Made by a program: the position numbers and the translations under genes. Under the pieces are notes generated by a model. That model was not told the origin of the DNA. It did no database searches and saw only the letters and a list, made by a program, of their open reading frames with translations. DNA of 64,000 nt from Manis javanica (taxonomy: Eukaryota; Chordata; Mammalia; Pholidota; Manidae): contig NC_133169.1 in the NCBI RefSeq assembly GCF_040802235.1, forward strand, positions 39,935,034-39,999,033. Reading direction: 5' to 3'. Within the stretch, counting starts at the first letter, position 1. Each line of letters begins with the position of its first letter. Below are positions 36,806-46,805 of the stretch, piece after piece.

Positions 36806-38579
36806 TCGGGTATGGATGACAAAGGGGGTGAAAGGGATTTTGGAGGAAAGAGGACAGTAAGATCAGGAGTCTGGAGGGAGGGAGAGTCTGTAAACTTTTG
36901 TAGGTTAAGAGATCTTTTAGGTGATGTGGGGACAGAATGATAAGGGGCGCCCTGAATGTTAGTTTATGAGCTTCCTTCTGCAAGAGCTGTCTAGCGGCTA
37001 ATGCCCATAGGCAGGGGGCCCATCCCCAAACTGTGGGGTCTAATTGCTTGGAGAGATAAGCTACTGAGGCAAAGGATGGGCCATAATATTGGCCTAGGAC
37101 TCCTAGAGCATGACTGGACTTCTCATGAATGTATAATAAGAAGGGCTTCGACAAATCAGGAAGATGGAGAGCTGGGGCTTCTACAAGGGCTTGATGGAGC
37201 TTAATGAAGGAGTGTCAGGGTGAGGAGGATAATGGTTTTTCAGAGGGGCTCTTGCTGAGGTCGTATAGGGGTCTTGCCAAAAGGGAGAAGTTAGGGATCC
37301 ATGCTCTAAAATACCCAGCTAGGCTTAGAAAGGAAAGGATTTCTGTCTTGGTTTTGGGAATGGGCAGGTCAGAGAGGAGTTGTTTTCTGTCTAAGGTAAT
37401 GGACTTTCTTTGTTGAAACAGAAGGAATCCAAGGTAAGTGACAGAAGGGGAAGAGATTTGAGCTTTGAGGGGGGATACCCGGTAACCTCTGGAAGCTAGA
37501 AGGTTAAGTAGAGAGGCAGTGTCAAGTTTAGACTGTTCCCATGAGGGACTGCAGAGTAGAAGATCGTCTACGTATTGTAATAAGGTGGACTCGGAGTGAT
37601 CATGATGAAACTGTTTGAGGTCTTGAGCTAGGAGTTGTCCAAAAATATGGGGACTATCTCAGAAGCCTTGTGGCAAAACTGTCCAAGTGAGTTGTTCAGA
37701 ATGTCTTGTGTATGGGTCTGTCTAGGTGAAGGTGAAGAAATCTTGGGAGGAGGGGTCCAGAGGGATAGAAAAATGGGTCTTTGAGATCTAGGACTGAGAA
37801 GTGGGATGCCGAGGCAGGGATTTGCGATAAAAGGGTGTATGGATTTGGAACTAAGGGATGGATAGGGACAACAGCCATGTTGATGAGGCAAAGGTTTTGG
37901 ACAAGGCGGAAATATCTGCTGGTTTTTTTTTAACAGGTAATATGGGGGTATTAAATGGGGAGTGAGTGGGTCTGAGGTAATTTTTGTTTAAGAGATCTTG
38001 AATGATGGGTTGGAGGCTTATGAGAGCTGAAGTGGTTAGGGGGTATTGGGCCTGACAGATATACTGAGAGGGGTCACGTAATTTGATAGAGGCAGGAGGA
38101 CATAGAGCCATGGAGGGGCTTGAGATGTCCCAAACTTTGGGAATTACAGGGTGTATGAGGGCGGAATCGGAACTTTCATTGGGTAGAGGGGGGTCATCCG
38201 CTATGAGGGCCATCAGAAAGGGAGTACTGGGGGCTGTGGGAGTGGATGTAGTTATGGAAATGTGGAGGAGAGAAAGGATGTCCCGTCCTAGTAAAGGGAT
38301 GGGACACTGGGGCATAACCAGGAAGGAGTGGGAGAAAGGTATGGGATTGTCTTGGATTGGGCATAAAAAGAGGGGGGAGTTTAATGGGAAAATCTGTTTA
38401 CTTCCTACCCCGACTACAAGAGTAATGGCAGGCGTGGTAGGGCCCCAGTATCCTTGCAAGACTGAGAAGGTGGCTCTTGTATCTAGGAGGAAGGAGATGG
38501 GGCGACTGTCTACTATTAAAGTAATACTGGGCTCCTGTTTGGTGATGGAAATGGTTGGGCGAGAAGCCCCCGGGCCCAG
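36806..38579 (-). pseudogene. Retroviral pro-pol, disrupted and 3'-deleted
   Basis: Protease follows the TGA in frame. The aspartic protease active-site triplet reads Asp-Thr-Arg at 38475-38483 where Asp-Thr-Gly is required; a Gly-Arg-Asp block comes about 60 codons later. The frame stays open through the N-terminal reverse transcriptase to 37851. It then shifts. A palm motif with Leu-Asp-Leu is readable near 37790-37810, and the catalytic YVDD at 37563-37574 is intact. The RT connection region reads in a third open segment (37154 to about 36860). The catalytic RNase H and the whole integrase, normally about 1.5 kb more, are missing before env. Confidence 0.85.
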
Positions 38580-38582
38580 TCA
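38580..38582 (-). other. gag-pro junction TGA (readthrough-type)
   Basis: The nucleocapsid frame runs without a shift into protease, separated only by TGA followed by CTG. In gammaretroviruses the gag-pol product is made by suppression of an in-frame stop at exactly this place. Confidence 0.72.
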
Positions 38583-39216
38583 ATCTTCTTCTGCTAGCCC
38601 CACTACGGCGGGCCTAGGATAGGGGTTGTTCATCCAGCCTCCCCTTCGGGTGGCTGGGCAATCAGACCCCCAGGGGCCCTTTTTGTGGCATCTGGGGCAT
38701 GGAGTGGTAGGAGATCTGGGGGAGGGGCACACCCTTGAGGAATCTCGTTCTTGTCCGCACTTGAATCAAGCTCCTGGGGGGCGCTTGTTTGTAGAAGGGC
38801 GCCCAGGTGTGGTTTTATCAGCTGGGCCAACATTTGGAAATTGGCCTGATCAGCCTTTTGTTTACGGCATTCTTTCTCCTCTTCTCAGTTATGGAAGACT
38901 TTAAAGGCCACTGCTAGGATCTCAGTCTGTGGGGTAGCAGGGTCCTGTTCTAACTTTTTGAGTTTAGCTTTAATGTCAGGGTAGCTTTGAGCTAGGAAGT
39001 ATGTCATAAGGACATGTCTTCTGTCAGGCGTTTCTGGGTCAAGGCTGGTATACTGTAATAGGGCTTGAGTGAGTCTGTCTAAGCTATAGCGTGGAGGGGG
39101 GCGACAATTTTGGGAGGCCCTCGGGACCAAGTCTGAGGGGGACTGAAGGGTTCTGGCTCAGTCTGTGGGGGAGTGATGCGGTCCAGCCACGCCTAGTCGA
39201 GCAGGTTCTGAAATGC

Positions 39217-39399
39217 GGAAGGGGGATGAAGAAAATAAAGAAAGATAGAAAGAACTGGGAGGGCTGACGCTCCCACACGTCACCAGCCAGTAGCCCAGCT
39301 GCTTGCCTCTGCTGCTCCAGTTGGGCTTGAACTCATGACTCTGAGGTTAAAAGTCCCATGCTCTACCAACTGAGCTACAGCAGGGCTCCAGTTAGTTGC
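39217..39399 (-). mobile_element. Possible tRNA-Lys-derived SINE in gag
   Basis: The tRNA-like head plus about 100 bases and a pyrimidine-rich tail is bracketed by 11-mers matching at nine positions (39206-39216 and 39400-39410). If real it is a SINE inserted after the provirus. The two mismatches seem many beside the 4 percent LTR divergence, so the bracket may be chance. Confidence 0.4.
39312..39386 (-). pseudogene. tRNA-Lys-like sequence (tRNA pseudogene or SINE head)
   Basis: Minus-strand sequence resembles mammalian tRNA-Lys(CTT) throughout: A-box-like TAGCTCAGTTGG, the run GTAGAGCATGGGACT, an anticodon-loop CTTTTAA (anticodon TTT), and a B-box-like AGTTCAAGCC. The D-stem GCTC/GAGC pairs, but the acceptor has extra bases and the T-stem pairs poorly, so it is not a functional tRNA by eye. 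The adjoining 39217-39311 ends in a CT-rich tail, typical of a tRNA-derived SINE. It lies inside gag in the same orientation. Confidence 0.65.
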
Positions 39400-40206
39400 T
39401 TATGGAATGCATAAACAATGTGTTTTGTTCTCTATTCCTGCCACATTGGTAAGTGGAGGAAGGGCATAGCTAGAAGCAGGGGTGGTGTTTCTACACATCT
39501 TCAAGGTCTCCCTATTTTCAGAGTGAGGAGTCTTGGCTTGTCTTCGAGGACAAGATATGTTTTTGTGGACAGATAACTTCTAAGGACTGCACTGGTTGTT
39601 CTCAAGCTTGTGCTTTCCCATGCTGCATTCAGACCTTGGGGAAGGTGCTTTCTCATTCTGCCTACAAACATGTGAGAAGACAAAGGCGGTCCCCAACAGG
39701 GGAGAAACAGGTGATGAGGGCAAAGACGGAGGACACCCCCAGGACCTAGTTAAAGGGGGGCTGAAAGGCTCAGGCTTAATCCGCAGGGGACGAAGGCGGA
39801 GGAGGTGAGACAGGGGAGGAGATGGTGGGGGAGGAAGCGAGAAGGGCTGTTGTAGGAGAAGAAGGGGAAGGGAGTGAACGGGAGGCTTCTGTGGGGGCAG
39901 TGGCTTGCAGGCTGGGAGAACTTGGGGGGGCGGGTGGAGGAGGAGGCGGAAAGCTTCGATATAGGGAATCTCCTTCCATTTTTCCAGGTGCTGGCAGTAG
40001 TTAAAGAGATTGTGAGTGATGTTAGGATCAAGAGTTCCCCCTGCAGGCCATTGGTTGTTATTGTCTAGGGGGTATGTCGGCCAATCTTGGGAGCAGTATT
40101 TATGGAGAAGTTTTGGTTTTATGTCAGGTGTCAGGGAGAGGGTAGCCAGATGCTTAAGCAGGCATTCAAGAGGTGAACTTTCAGGGAGGGATTAAGAGGC
40201 TCCCAT

Positions 40207-40964
40207 GGCTAAAGGACAGAGAAGGAGATAAACAGGGGAAGATGAACAGAAATCCTTGGACTGGAGGCAGACCACAAGGAGACAAAGGGTGTCCCTGATG
40301 ATCCTTGGTGGTCTGCGGAAACTCGTATACGAGTCGGAGTTTCTTAGGAAGTATGGGCACCCAGACTTCCCTAAGAAGGCAGAGTGCCGGAGTCACGAGG
40401 TACCTAGTACTAGGAATTTTGGGCTGACGGAACAGATTTTGGCAGGCAGAACGGAAGGAGGAAGGGGAAAAGGGAGCGTTCTCATCCACAAAGGAGTCAC
40501 CTCATGTATGGCTGTTGGAGGAGGGGCCTGAGGGTCTGCAGCAGCCATGAAGGCCGGAGGTGGCAATTTATGGCTGTTGGAGGGGGCCTGAGGGTCTGCA
40601 GCAGCCATGAAGGCCGGAGGTGGCAATTTATGGCTGTTGGAGGGGGCCTGAGGGTCTGCTGCAGCTGTGAAGGCCGGAGGCAGCAATTTATGGCTGTTGG
40701 AGGGGGGCCTGAGGGTCTGCTGCAGCCATGAAGGCCTGAGGTGGGGAGAGTTCTCTCCTCATACCCGAGCGTCAGGGTCTTGCCGGACGATCACGGTCAA
40801 TGGCACTGTGATAGCTCGGGGAAGAGTGGCCAACTCCGGGGGAAAACTTACGTAAAGGCCAGAGAGGAATGGCGAGTGTGATGAGCCAGTGCCAGAAAAA
40901 GAGGACGAGGGCAAGCTGCTGCTGGTGTCAGAGGGAAGACGGGGCCCAGTTGGGGTGTCCCGTC
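40207..40964 (-). other. Proviral leader with tandem repeats and open upstream frame
   Basis: About 760 bases between primer site and gag start, unusually long. It holds the 60-bp repeats (40507-40746). One frame is open from about 40686 to a TGA ending at 40393 (97 codons). The same frame is then open again to the gag ATG at 40206, with a hydrophobic segment shortly before gag. A glycosylated-Gag-like upstream extension is possible, but nothing shows it was ever translated. Confidence 0.6.
40507..40746 (-). repeat. 60-bp tandem repeat, about four copies
   Basis: Unit boundaries fall every 60 bases (for example the ATGGCTGTTGGAGG block at 40507, 40569, 40629 and 40689). The middle copies are nearly identical, and the third and fourth carry a few shared changes. 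The unit is 20 codons, so in minus-strand sense it reads as a 20-residue proline- and alanine-rich repeat without frame loss. Confidence 0.93.
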
Positions 40965-40982
40965 TCCCAGGTTTCGGCACCA
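40965..40982 (-). other. Primer binding site, tRNA-Phe type
   Basis: In sense TGGTGCCGAAACCTGGGA, one base after the 5' LTR. Complementary to the 3' end of mammalian tRNA-Phe (ending TCCCGGGTTTCGGCACCA) at 17 of 18 positions. A Phe primer is what gives the ERV-F group its name. Confidence 0.88.
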
Positions 40983-40983
40983 A

Positions 40984-41233
40984 TGAAAGGAAAGGAGTGA
41001 CACACAGCAGCAATTCACTGGAGAATTCCGCTTTATTAGGGTAAGGTGCTGGGTTATATAGGAAGGGGCATGGGGTGATTGTGGTGTTACTTCTACGGGG
41101 CTGGTGGCTATTGGCTAGGTGCTGGGATTGGGAGGGGGGCGAGAGGTGATTGGGCTTCAGGTGGCGCCGACAGGAACCGAGGACCCCCGAAGAGAAGCCG
41201 GAAGTTCACCATCTTACTGGTGGGGGCCCTTCA
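40984..41233 (-). repeat. Provirus 5' LTR
   Basis: 250 bp, TG...CA in sense. Promoter elements in sense order: CCAAT (41110-41114), TATATAA (41054-41060) and AATAAA (41032-41037). The TATA box and polyadenylation signal are only about 17 bases apart, so the R region must be short. By eye it differs from the 3' LTR at about ten substitutions and one 1-bp indel. Confidence 0.93.
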
Positions 41234-44200
41234 CAGACCAAAGAAAACAGCCTGCCAGTTTGTGTATTTTAGTTGAATGTACATAAATACCTCAAAGACA
41301 GCTTGTGTTTTTTTAAAGAAGACCTCGAACGTTTGAAAATAGCCCATAGATCTCAACTGCACACCAAATCTTGAAGAGCTTACAATATTTGTATTTGTGT
41401 AGCCATACATCCATTCGAGAATTCACTAGGTTATATACATCAATGCAATTTCAGAAACTTGACAATCACCTACTTCAGAGAACATTGAAAAATTATCAGC
41501 TAATTATGATGATACAAGAGTGTATGGTAAAAAAAGACATTCAATCTAAATTGGCACATTCTAAAGGGTAGATCATAAATCTCAGATGATGATTAAAGTA
41601 AATATTGACCTTGATTAAAGCTTGCATGTTTCACTCAGTAAAAGTAGAAAAATATTGGTTGGGGACAGCAGACAGTTTTTTATGTCATTTTGAGGCATAT
41701 GTTACTAAATTCCACATCACTAGAAAATCTGCCCCAAGCAACTAAATATTTCTACAAACCACCTTACCTCTTTGGGTTCTTCCATCATCAAACCGTATGT
41801 TGGTTGCATCCCATTTTTCTCATCTCCTGACCCTGCCATATACCACGTGACATTAGACAAGTCAGCTTACATTTGGATGTTATTTACTGAGAAACAGAAA
41901 TGCTGTAAGGATGAGGTTTTTCAAAACTATTTAGTTAATTCATTTTTATCTACATATTGTTTAAGAATGATTCTTAAAAACATTAAAAATATAGCTTGAT
42001 AAAATATACTTTAGAAAGTTAAGAAAATTGATATAAAGTGACAAAAATGTTTAGAAGGTAATCTAAATCTAGGTATATAGTAATTATATGCACATAAACA
42101 CATACAACAATCATAAAAGCAATAACTCTCTTGTCATTCAAAGGTTAGTAACGTATTTGGCTCTAAACTTTCTAAAAACCAAACAAATGGAGAACTACAA
42201 TTAATTATCAGGGTGTCTGTAAGGTAAGAAGAAATCAATGACTCTGAGTTTATTTTTGATTCTCATAAAAGAGACTTTAGCTATAATTCCACAAAGAATT
42301 AATGCTATGGAACACATCTCCCTTATAATGAACATAGAGATGAACCCCACGGTTTCCTGTAACATTCAGAAGGGTCCAAATATATCATAACAGAATATAA
42401 ACCATTGGATAATGAATATAATGCAGTATATACAATATGCTACATAGTATAATAAAATCCCATTACACATTCATAATGACATGGCTACACTTTGAAGGAA
42501 GGTGGAGGTGCAAAAATCAACCCTGATTAGTAAGTACCATCCTAGAGAGATAGATCATTGCACAAAATCCTCCATAAATAGTTCTTTCAGCTGATGCTTT
42601 GAAAGCTAATAAGTGTTGTCAACTCAAGCTCAGAGTGTCTCAGAAATACCTAGACTACAAATATTTGTCAGAAAAAATGGTATCAAAAAGAGCAGAGATT
42701 TAGACTTGAAAAAATAGGCTTCACTGATGTTGGCCGAGTGAGGAACTCCTAGCTATTTACCACAAACTCACCATCTCTTTTTCCTGGGATACAATAAAAG
42801 GAATTTTCAGCCCCACATGTAAATAAGTTAGGTCATATGGCAGCATTCTAGCCAATGGACTGTGAGCAGAAATGATGAGTACCATTTCTGGGCAGAACTT
42901 ACAAGAAGCAGGTCTGAACTCACCTTTCTCTTCTCAGCATTCCTCTCCTACACTAGATGCAGAAAATGATGGTCGCCAGGGAAATAAGTTGACAAGAAGA
43001 ATGGAGCCCTAGTTCTTGAAAGGTAAGTGCAGAAAAGCTAATAGTCCTCTAGGAACACCAGTGTTGGTATGTTCTGCAACTGAGAAAGAAACTTTAAATA
43101 TGTCTGAATCCAAAAAGAGTTTGGGTCTAGGTATCACTATGGATTTGCTGACACTAATAAAACAGAGGATAATGCCCTCTCCCAACCTGATGAAGCCAAT
43201 ATAGACCTCTGCAGGCCATCTCATTATTTTTAAGCACTGCTTTAGTACATGGATATTTGTATGTACTATCATGTGAATATTAGTTCCATAAAAGTTTTTA
43301 TCCTCAAAGGTATTATTTTGAATGTAGATGATACACCTCATGACACAGGATGGAACACAACAGAATAAAAGAGTAAACAAAGAAACAAATAAATTATCTT
43401 GCATAAAAATTCTAAAGAGAAAAGATACAATACTAGATTCAATTTTTATTCCTATTTCTGCACAAGGAATATTCAAGTTAAAGCAATTGGCCTTTAATTC
43501 TTAGGTGAGCCTCTAGAAATCTATTGCACTGCCCAGATCAGTTCTCCTTGTTGATGTATCAGTTGCTACCTTGCATTTTAGGCTCTCCCTTATTTCCTAA
43601 AATCATAAGAAAGACTATGAGCCACTTGAGGTTAGAGCTGGGGTCATAGGTACTTTGTTTTGTTGGATAGCATCTAGTATATGGTCTCCAATTTACAGAA
43701 TAAGAAAAAAAAGAAAAATTGAAATCAGAGAAGCTGAACTATGTGTGTGTTTGGTGGGACTGGAACTAGGAGGGCATAACCATAGATGAAAATTGCCAAA
43801 ATGAAGAGCTCCACAAGCTCTTTCTGGCATGGCCTGAGGAAAGGTGAGGCCAAACATTCTCAGTCTCCTAACTGGGAAGTCCCAGTGCCTCTGCAAGTGA
43901 CCGTGAGCCCGAGGAAGCCCCAAGGATGTGTCATGTCTGTGTCTCCTTTAGGGAAGGCGGATGCTAACTGGATATGCTCTCTGGCATCCTCTACTAACTC
44001 AGACTAATCATTTAGGCAAAGTTCTAAAAAATCACGGTGTATTCTTATTCCACAACTCCTTACCCACTCCCCAAAATCCAGGAGATTTGAAACAAATTAC
44101 TAGAAATCAGAGTGTGCTGGATGTTGGTAAAACCATATCCCTCTCATATGGATTTTACTGAACTTTCTGGCCAGGTAACCTATAGTAAAGGCCTTTGTGT

Positions 44201-44438
44201 TGTGGACAAGGACACAGTATGTTCAATCCAGAAAAAATTGTGAATAATTGTACTGAAAATAGCTGTTATTTTCTAATGTGTATGTGTCATGTAAAAATGG
44301 CAATCTCTGATAGACTAAAATAACCAAAATTCCTTGTGAAGCTCTTAATAGATCTACCAATGATAATACAAATAAGAACTGATCCCTGAAATAAATTGAC
44401 TGAAAGTTCTAGTGTCTATTATGATTTGGTTCTGTGGC
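41234..44438. other. Gene desert, AT-rich
   Basis: No gene recognised. A MIR-like piece may lie near 41820-41970. The 155-codon minus frame at 43009-43476 has no recognised domain and is probably fortuitous. Confidence 0.4.
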
Positions 44439-44446
44439 TTCTAGAT

Positions 44447-44670
44447 CAGGAGTCATCAAATTTTTCTGTAAGCAGCTATCTAGTAACTATTTTAGGCTGT
44501 GAGGGCCATGCATTCTCTGTTACAGTGTCTTAACTGTGCCATTCTAGTAAAAAAGGAGCCATGGACATTATGAAACATTTAAGTGGTGTGGCTGTATTCC
44601 AGTAAAATTTTGTTTACAAAAACCAGTGGTAGGCCAGATTTGGTCAGTGGGCCATAGTTTGCCCATGATA
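44447..44670 (-). mobile_element. MER20 (hAT-Charlie DNA transposon)
   Basis: Non-autonomous DNA transposon of about 220 bp with imperfect terminal inverted repeats (start CAGGAGTC..., end ...AGTTTGCCCATGA). It is flanked by a perfect 8-bp duplication TTCTAGAT at 44439-44446 and 44671-44678, the hAT signature. Internal blocks such as CAGTAAAATTTTGTTTACAA match MER20 as I know it. Confidence 0.82.
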
Positions 44671-44678
44671 TTCTAGAT

Positions 44679-46663
44679 CATATTATAGAAATAAGGATCT
44701 GTTAAAATTTTCTTCTATATAATGAGTGAACTTTAAAGATCCAAAAATCATTTTTCTGAATGTTGTTTCATTTACTGGTATCTTTATTTTGCTTTCAGAT
44801 CTGCAGGTAAAACATTACTGACATAATAACTATAATTATTTAAAGTCCATTAAAATTGGAACTCAACTCTAAAGCTGCTTGAGTGGTAATAGCACTTTTA
44901 CCCATGAAATAAAAAAGTAAATGGAAGTTCTAGGCAATACCTCAGTATTTGCATTTATGCAAAGGGAAGCATTTCTCCATGTGACTTGCATTTCTGCACA
45001 TCTTGGAATCAGAAGCTCTGGCAGCTTTTGTCTGCACTATATTTTCCAGGATGTTTGCACAGTGAAGAGCCTCAGAAGGTAGAAACAATGTCTCCATCTA
45101 GATCAGAACACATTTGCTTACTGTCCAGTATAATAAAGATGATACCTTCCTAAAAGGTAAAACTTGAATTGGTTTTCTTGCAGCCCATTATAAAAGATGC
45201 AGCTTCCTTGTTTTAAATTAACAAAAGACTGAGAAATTACATAAGAAATACACATTGTACAAAAATGTATGCAAATCTCTTTGGCCTTTTGTCTTATGTA
45301 GCTCTCTGTTAGGTTCAGAATGCAGGCGAGGGTTCTCACATGCTGGCAGTGTGTGAAGCAGGGTTCTCCTGGCTCAGATGATGCAACTGCTGAACTTTCA
45401 GGAATTTTGCAAGATGGTTGTTAAGCCACTGGTAATTTGAAATCAGGATGATGAAATATTTACAACACATAAATCAACAATGCTACAGATTGCAAATTAA
45501 AGCCCTTCTCTTTCTCTTTTCCTGATTTTCAAGCATATAACTTATGCCACAATTAATGACAACACTGCTCCTTGTTGACTTTCCTTTATTTTACAAATGA
45601 GTTCTGTATAATGTCCCAAGGTAAATGGATATGAATATTGTGCATTAAATATATGTGTGTTGTATGAACTTATTACCATTTGACCCAGTATTTCCACTTA
45701 AAGGCTATTCTTATAGAATAGTTTATCATATCACAGTTACCAAAAACAAAGACCTGAACAACAAAAATCAGTGATTTTCTTGTTTAAATGTCCTGTTCTC
45801 ACTTCAAGTAAGCCAGACATTACTCATGGTTTAGGCAGAAAATAATATGAGAAAAAATTTTTATCACAAAAACCTACAATGTAATCATCACTCTTAAAGT
45901 CTGGGAGAAGTTAAGAAGAATAATAACGTATTAAAGGACACAGGAACAAAACTGTAACTATGCATGTAAAATGTCCTGAAAAATAGTTTGCTTCAGAAAA
46001 TATGAGGGCCGCACCAGAGTACCTCTGAGAAAATGATCACAGGCAGCTGAAGAAGCTGCTTGCCTTGCCTCAAGACCTTTGAAAGGATGACACCTTGTAA
46101 CTTAACTGTATGTTGTCAAGGATGTAAGCATTGTCTTCAGGCTTATCATTTAAAGGTCAAAGTCACCATCCCTGAAGATCCCACACAATAATGTCCACTT
46201 GTACAATCTGACCCACAGGGTCCTGACAGTGGAATATATATTGACCCTTGCTAATTCAGGTACACCATATTTTCTTCACAATCATTCTGATAATAGTGGT
46301 AAGAAAAATAGACACACACATCCAACTGCAAAGTATTGTCAAAGCAATAGGCAAGGAGAACATCACTTTTACTGAACACCAGAAGAAAAAAGTTAACATT
46401 TCTACAAATCAGAGTGCTTGCCTGCCTAAATGCAGTATCACCACCAACTGAAATGGAAAAAGGAAAGCACCTAATTCATCGGAAGATCCCATCTGTGTAT
46501 TTCTCTGACCTGTACTACTCTCAAAGATTGCTGTCCGTGTAGCCTGAACTGCCCTTAGAGATTTAATTATTTGTTGACAAATCAATGAGAATACACCATA
46601 AATGCTTCAAAAACTCTTTGGTGGCATGGGCCAAATACTAGCTGTGTATAAGGTATATAATGG
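44679..46663. other. Gene desert, AT-rich
   Basis: Nothing recognised. Confidence 0.4.
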
Positions 46664-46805
46664 CTGTGCTTCTCAAACTTTGATATACTTACTTATCACC
46701 TGGGCAAGTTTTAATATTTTAGATTCTGATTTAGTAGGTCTGGGGTTGGACCTGAGATTCTGCATTTGTAACAGGCTCCCAGCTTATGACACTGCTGATG
46801 GCCTC
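46664..46805 (+). mobile_element. MER5A (hAT-Charlie DNA transposon)
   Basis: Recognised by the opening TTCTCAAACTTTG and the blocks TCACCTGGGCAAGTTTTAA and TTTAGTAGGTCTGGGGT. The flanking duplication was not resolved. Confidence 0.7.

Larger units (their letters stand above)
38580..40206 (-). pseudogene. Retroviral gag, disrupted
   Basis: Structural polyprotein remnant. The ATG at 40206 gives Met-Gly-Ala-Ser (a potential myristoylation Gly) but codon 5 is TAA (40192-40194). Matrix-like sequence continues in that frame to about 39950. A proline-rich segment follows (about 39780-39980). The N-terminal capsid region is absent; 39217-39399 is a tRNA-Lys-like insertion. The C-terminal capsid part is open at 38885-39130 and ends at a TGA. 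Two nucleocapsid zinc knuckles lie at 38730-38770 and 38650-38690 (minus). In the first, the leading Cys is TGA (38766-38768) and the His position is Asp; in the second, the His position is Pro. Frame changes occur between segments. Confidence 0.85.
34597..41233 (-). mobile_element. Class I endogenous retrovirus (ERV-F-like provirus), defective
   Basis: A 6.6-kb provirus read on the minus strand: 5' LTR (40984-41233), tRNA-Phe-type primer site, leader, gag, in-frame TGA, pro-pol, env, polypurine tract and 3' LTR (34597-34847). Assignment to the ERV-F-like gammaretrovirus-related group rests on the primer site, the same-frame gag/pol junction with a stop, and the TM ectodomain with CX6CC. Flanking pentamers CAGGC (34592-34596) and CAGAC (41234-41238) match at four of five bases, consistent with a worn 5-bp duplication. 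Against a typical 8-9 kb provirus it lacks the N-terminal capsid region and the end of pol (RNase H catalytic part and integrase). Confidence 0.92.

Noticed and set aside
38083-38622. 179-codon + strand frame across the provirus
   Set aside because: Antisense to protease; shadow of pol on the minus strand.
43009-43476. 155-codon minus frame
   Set aside because: Hydrophobic but with no domain, start context or homologue I can name; likely chance.
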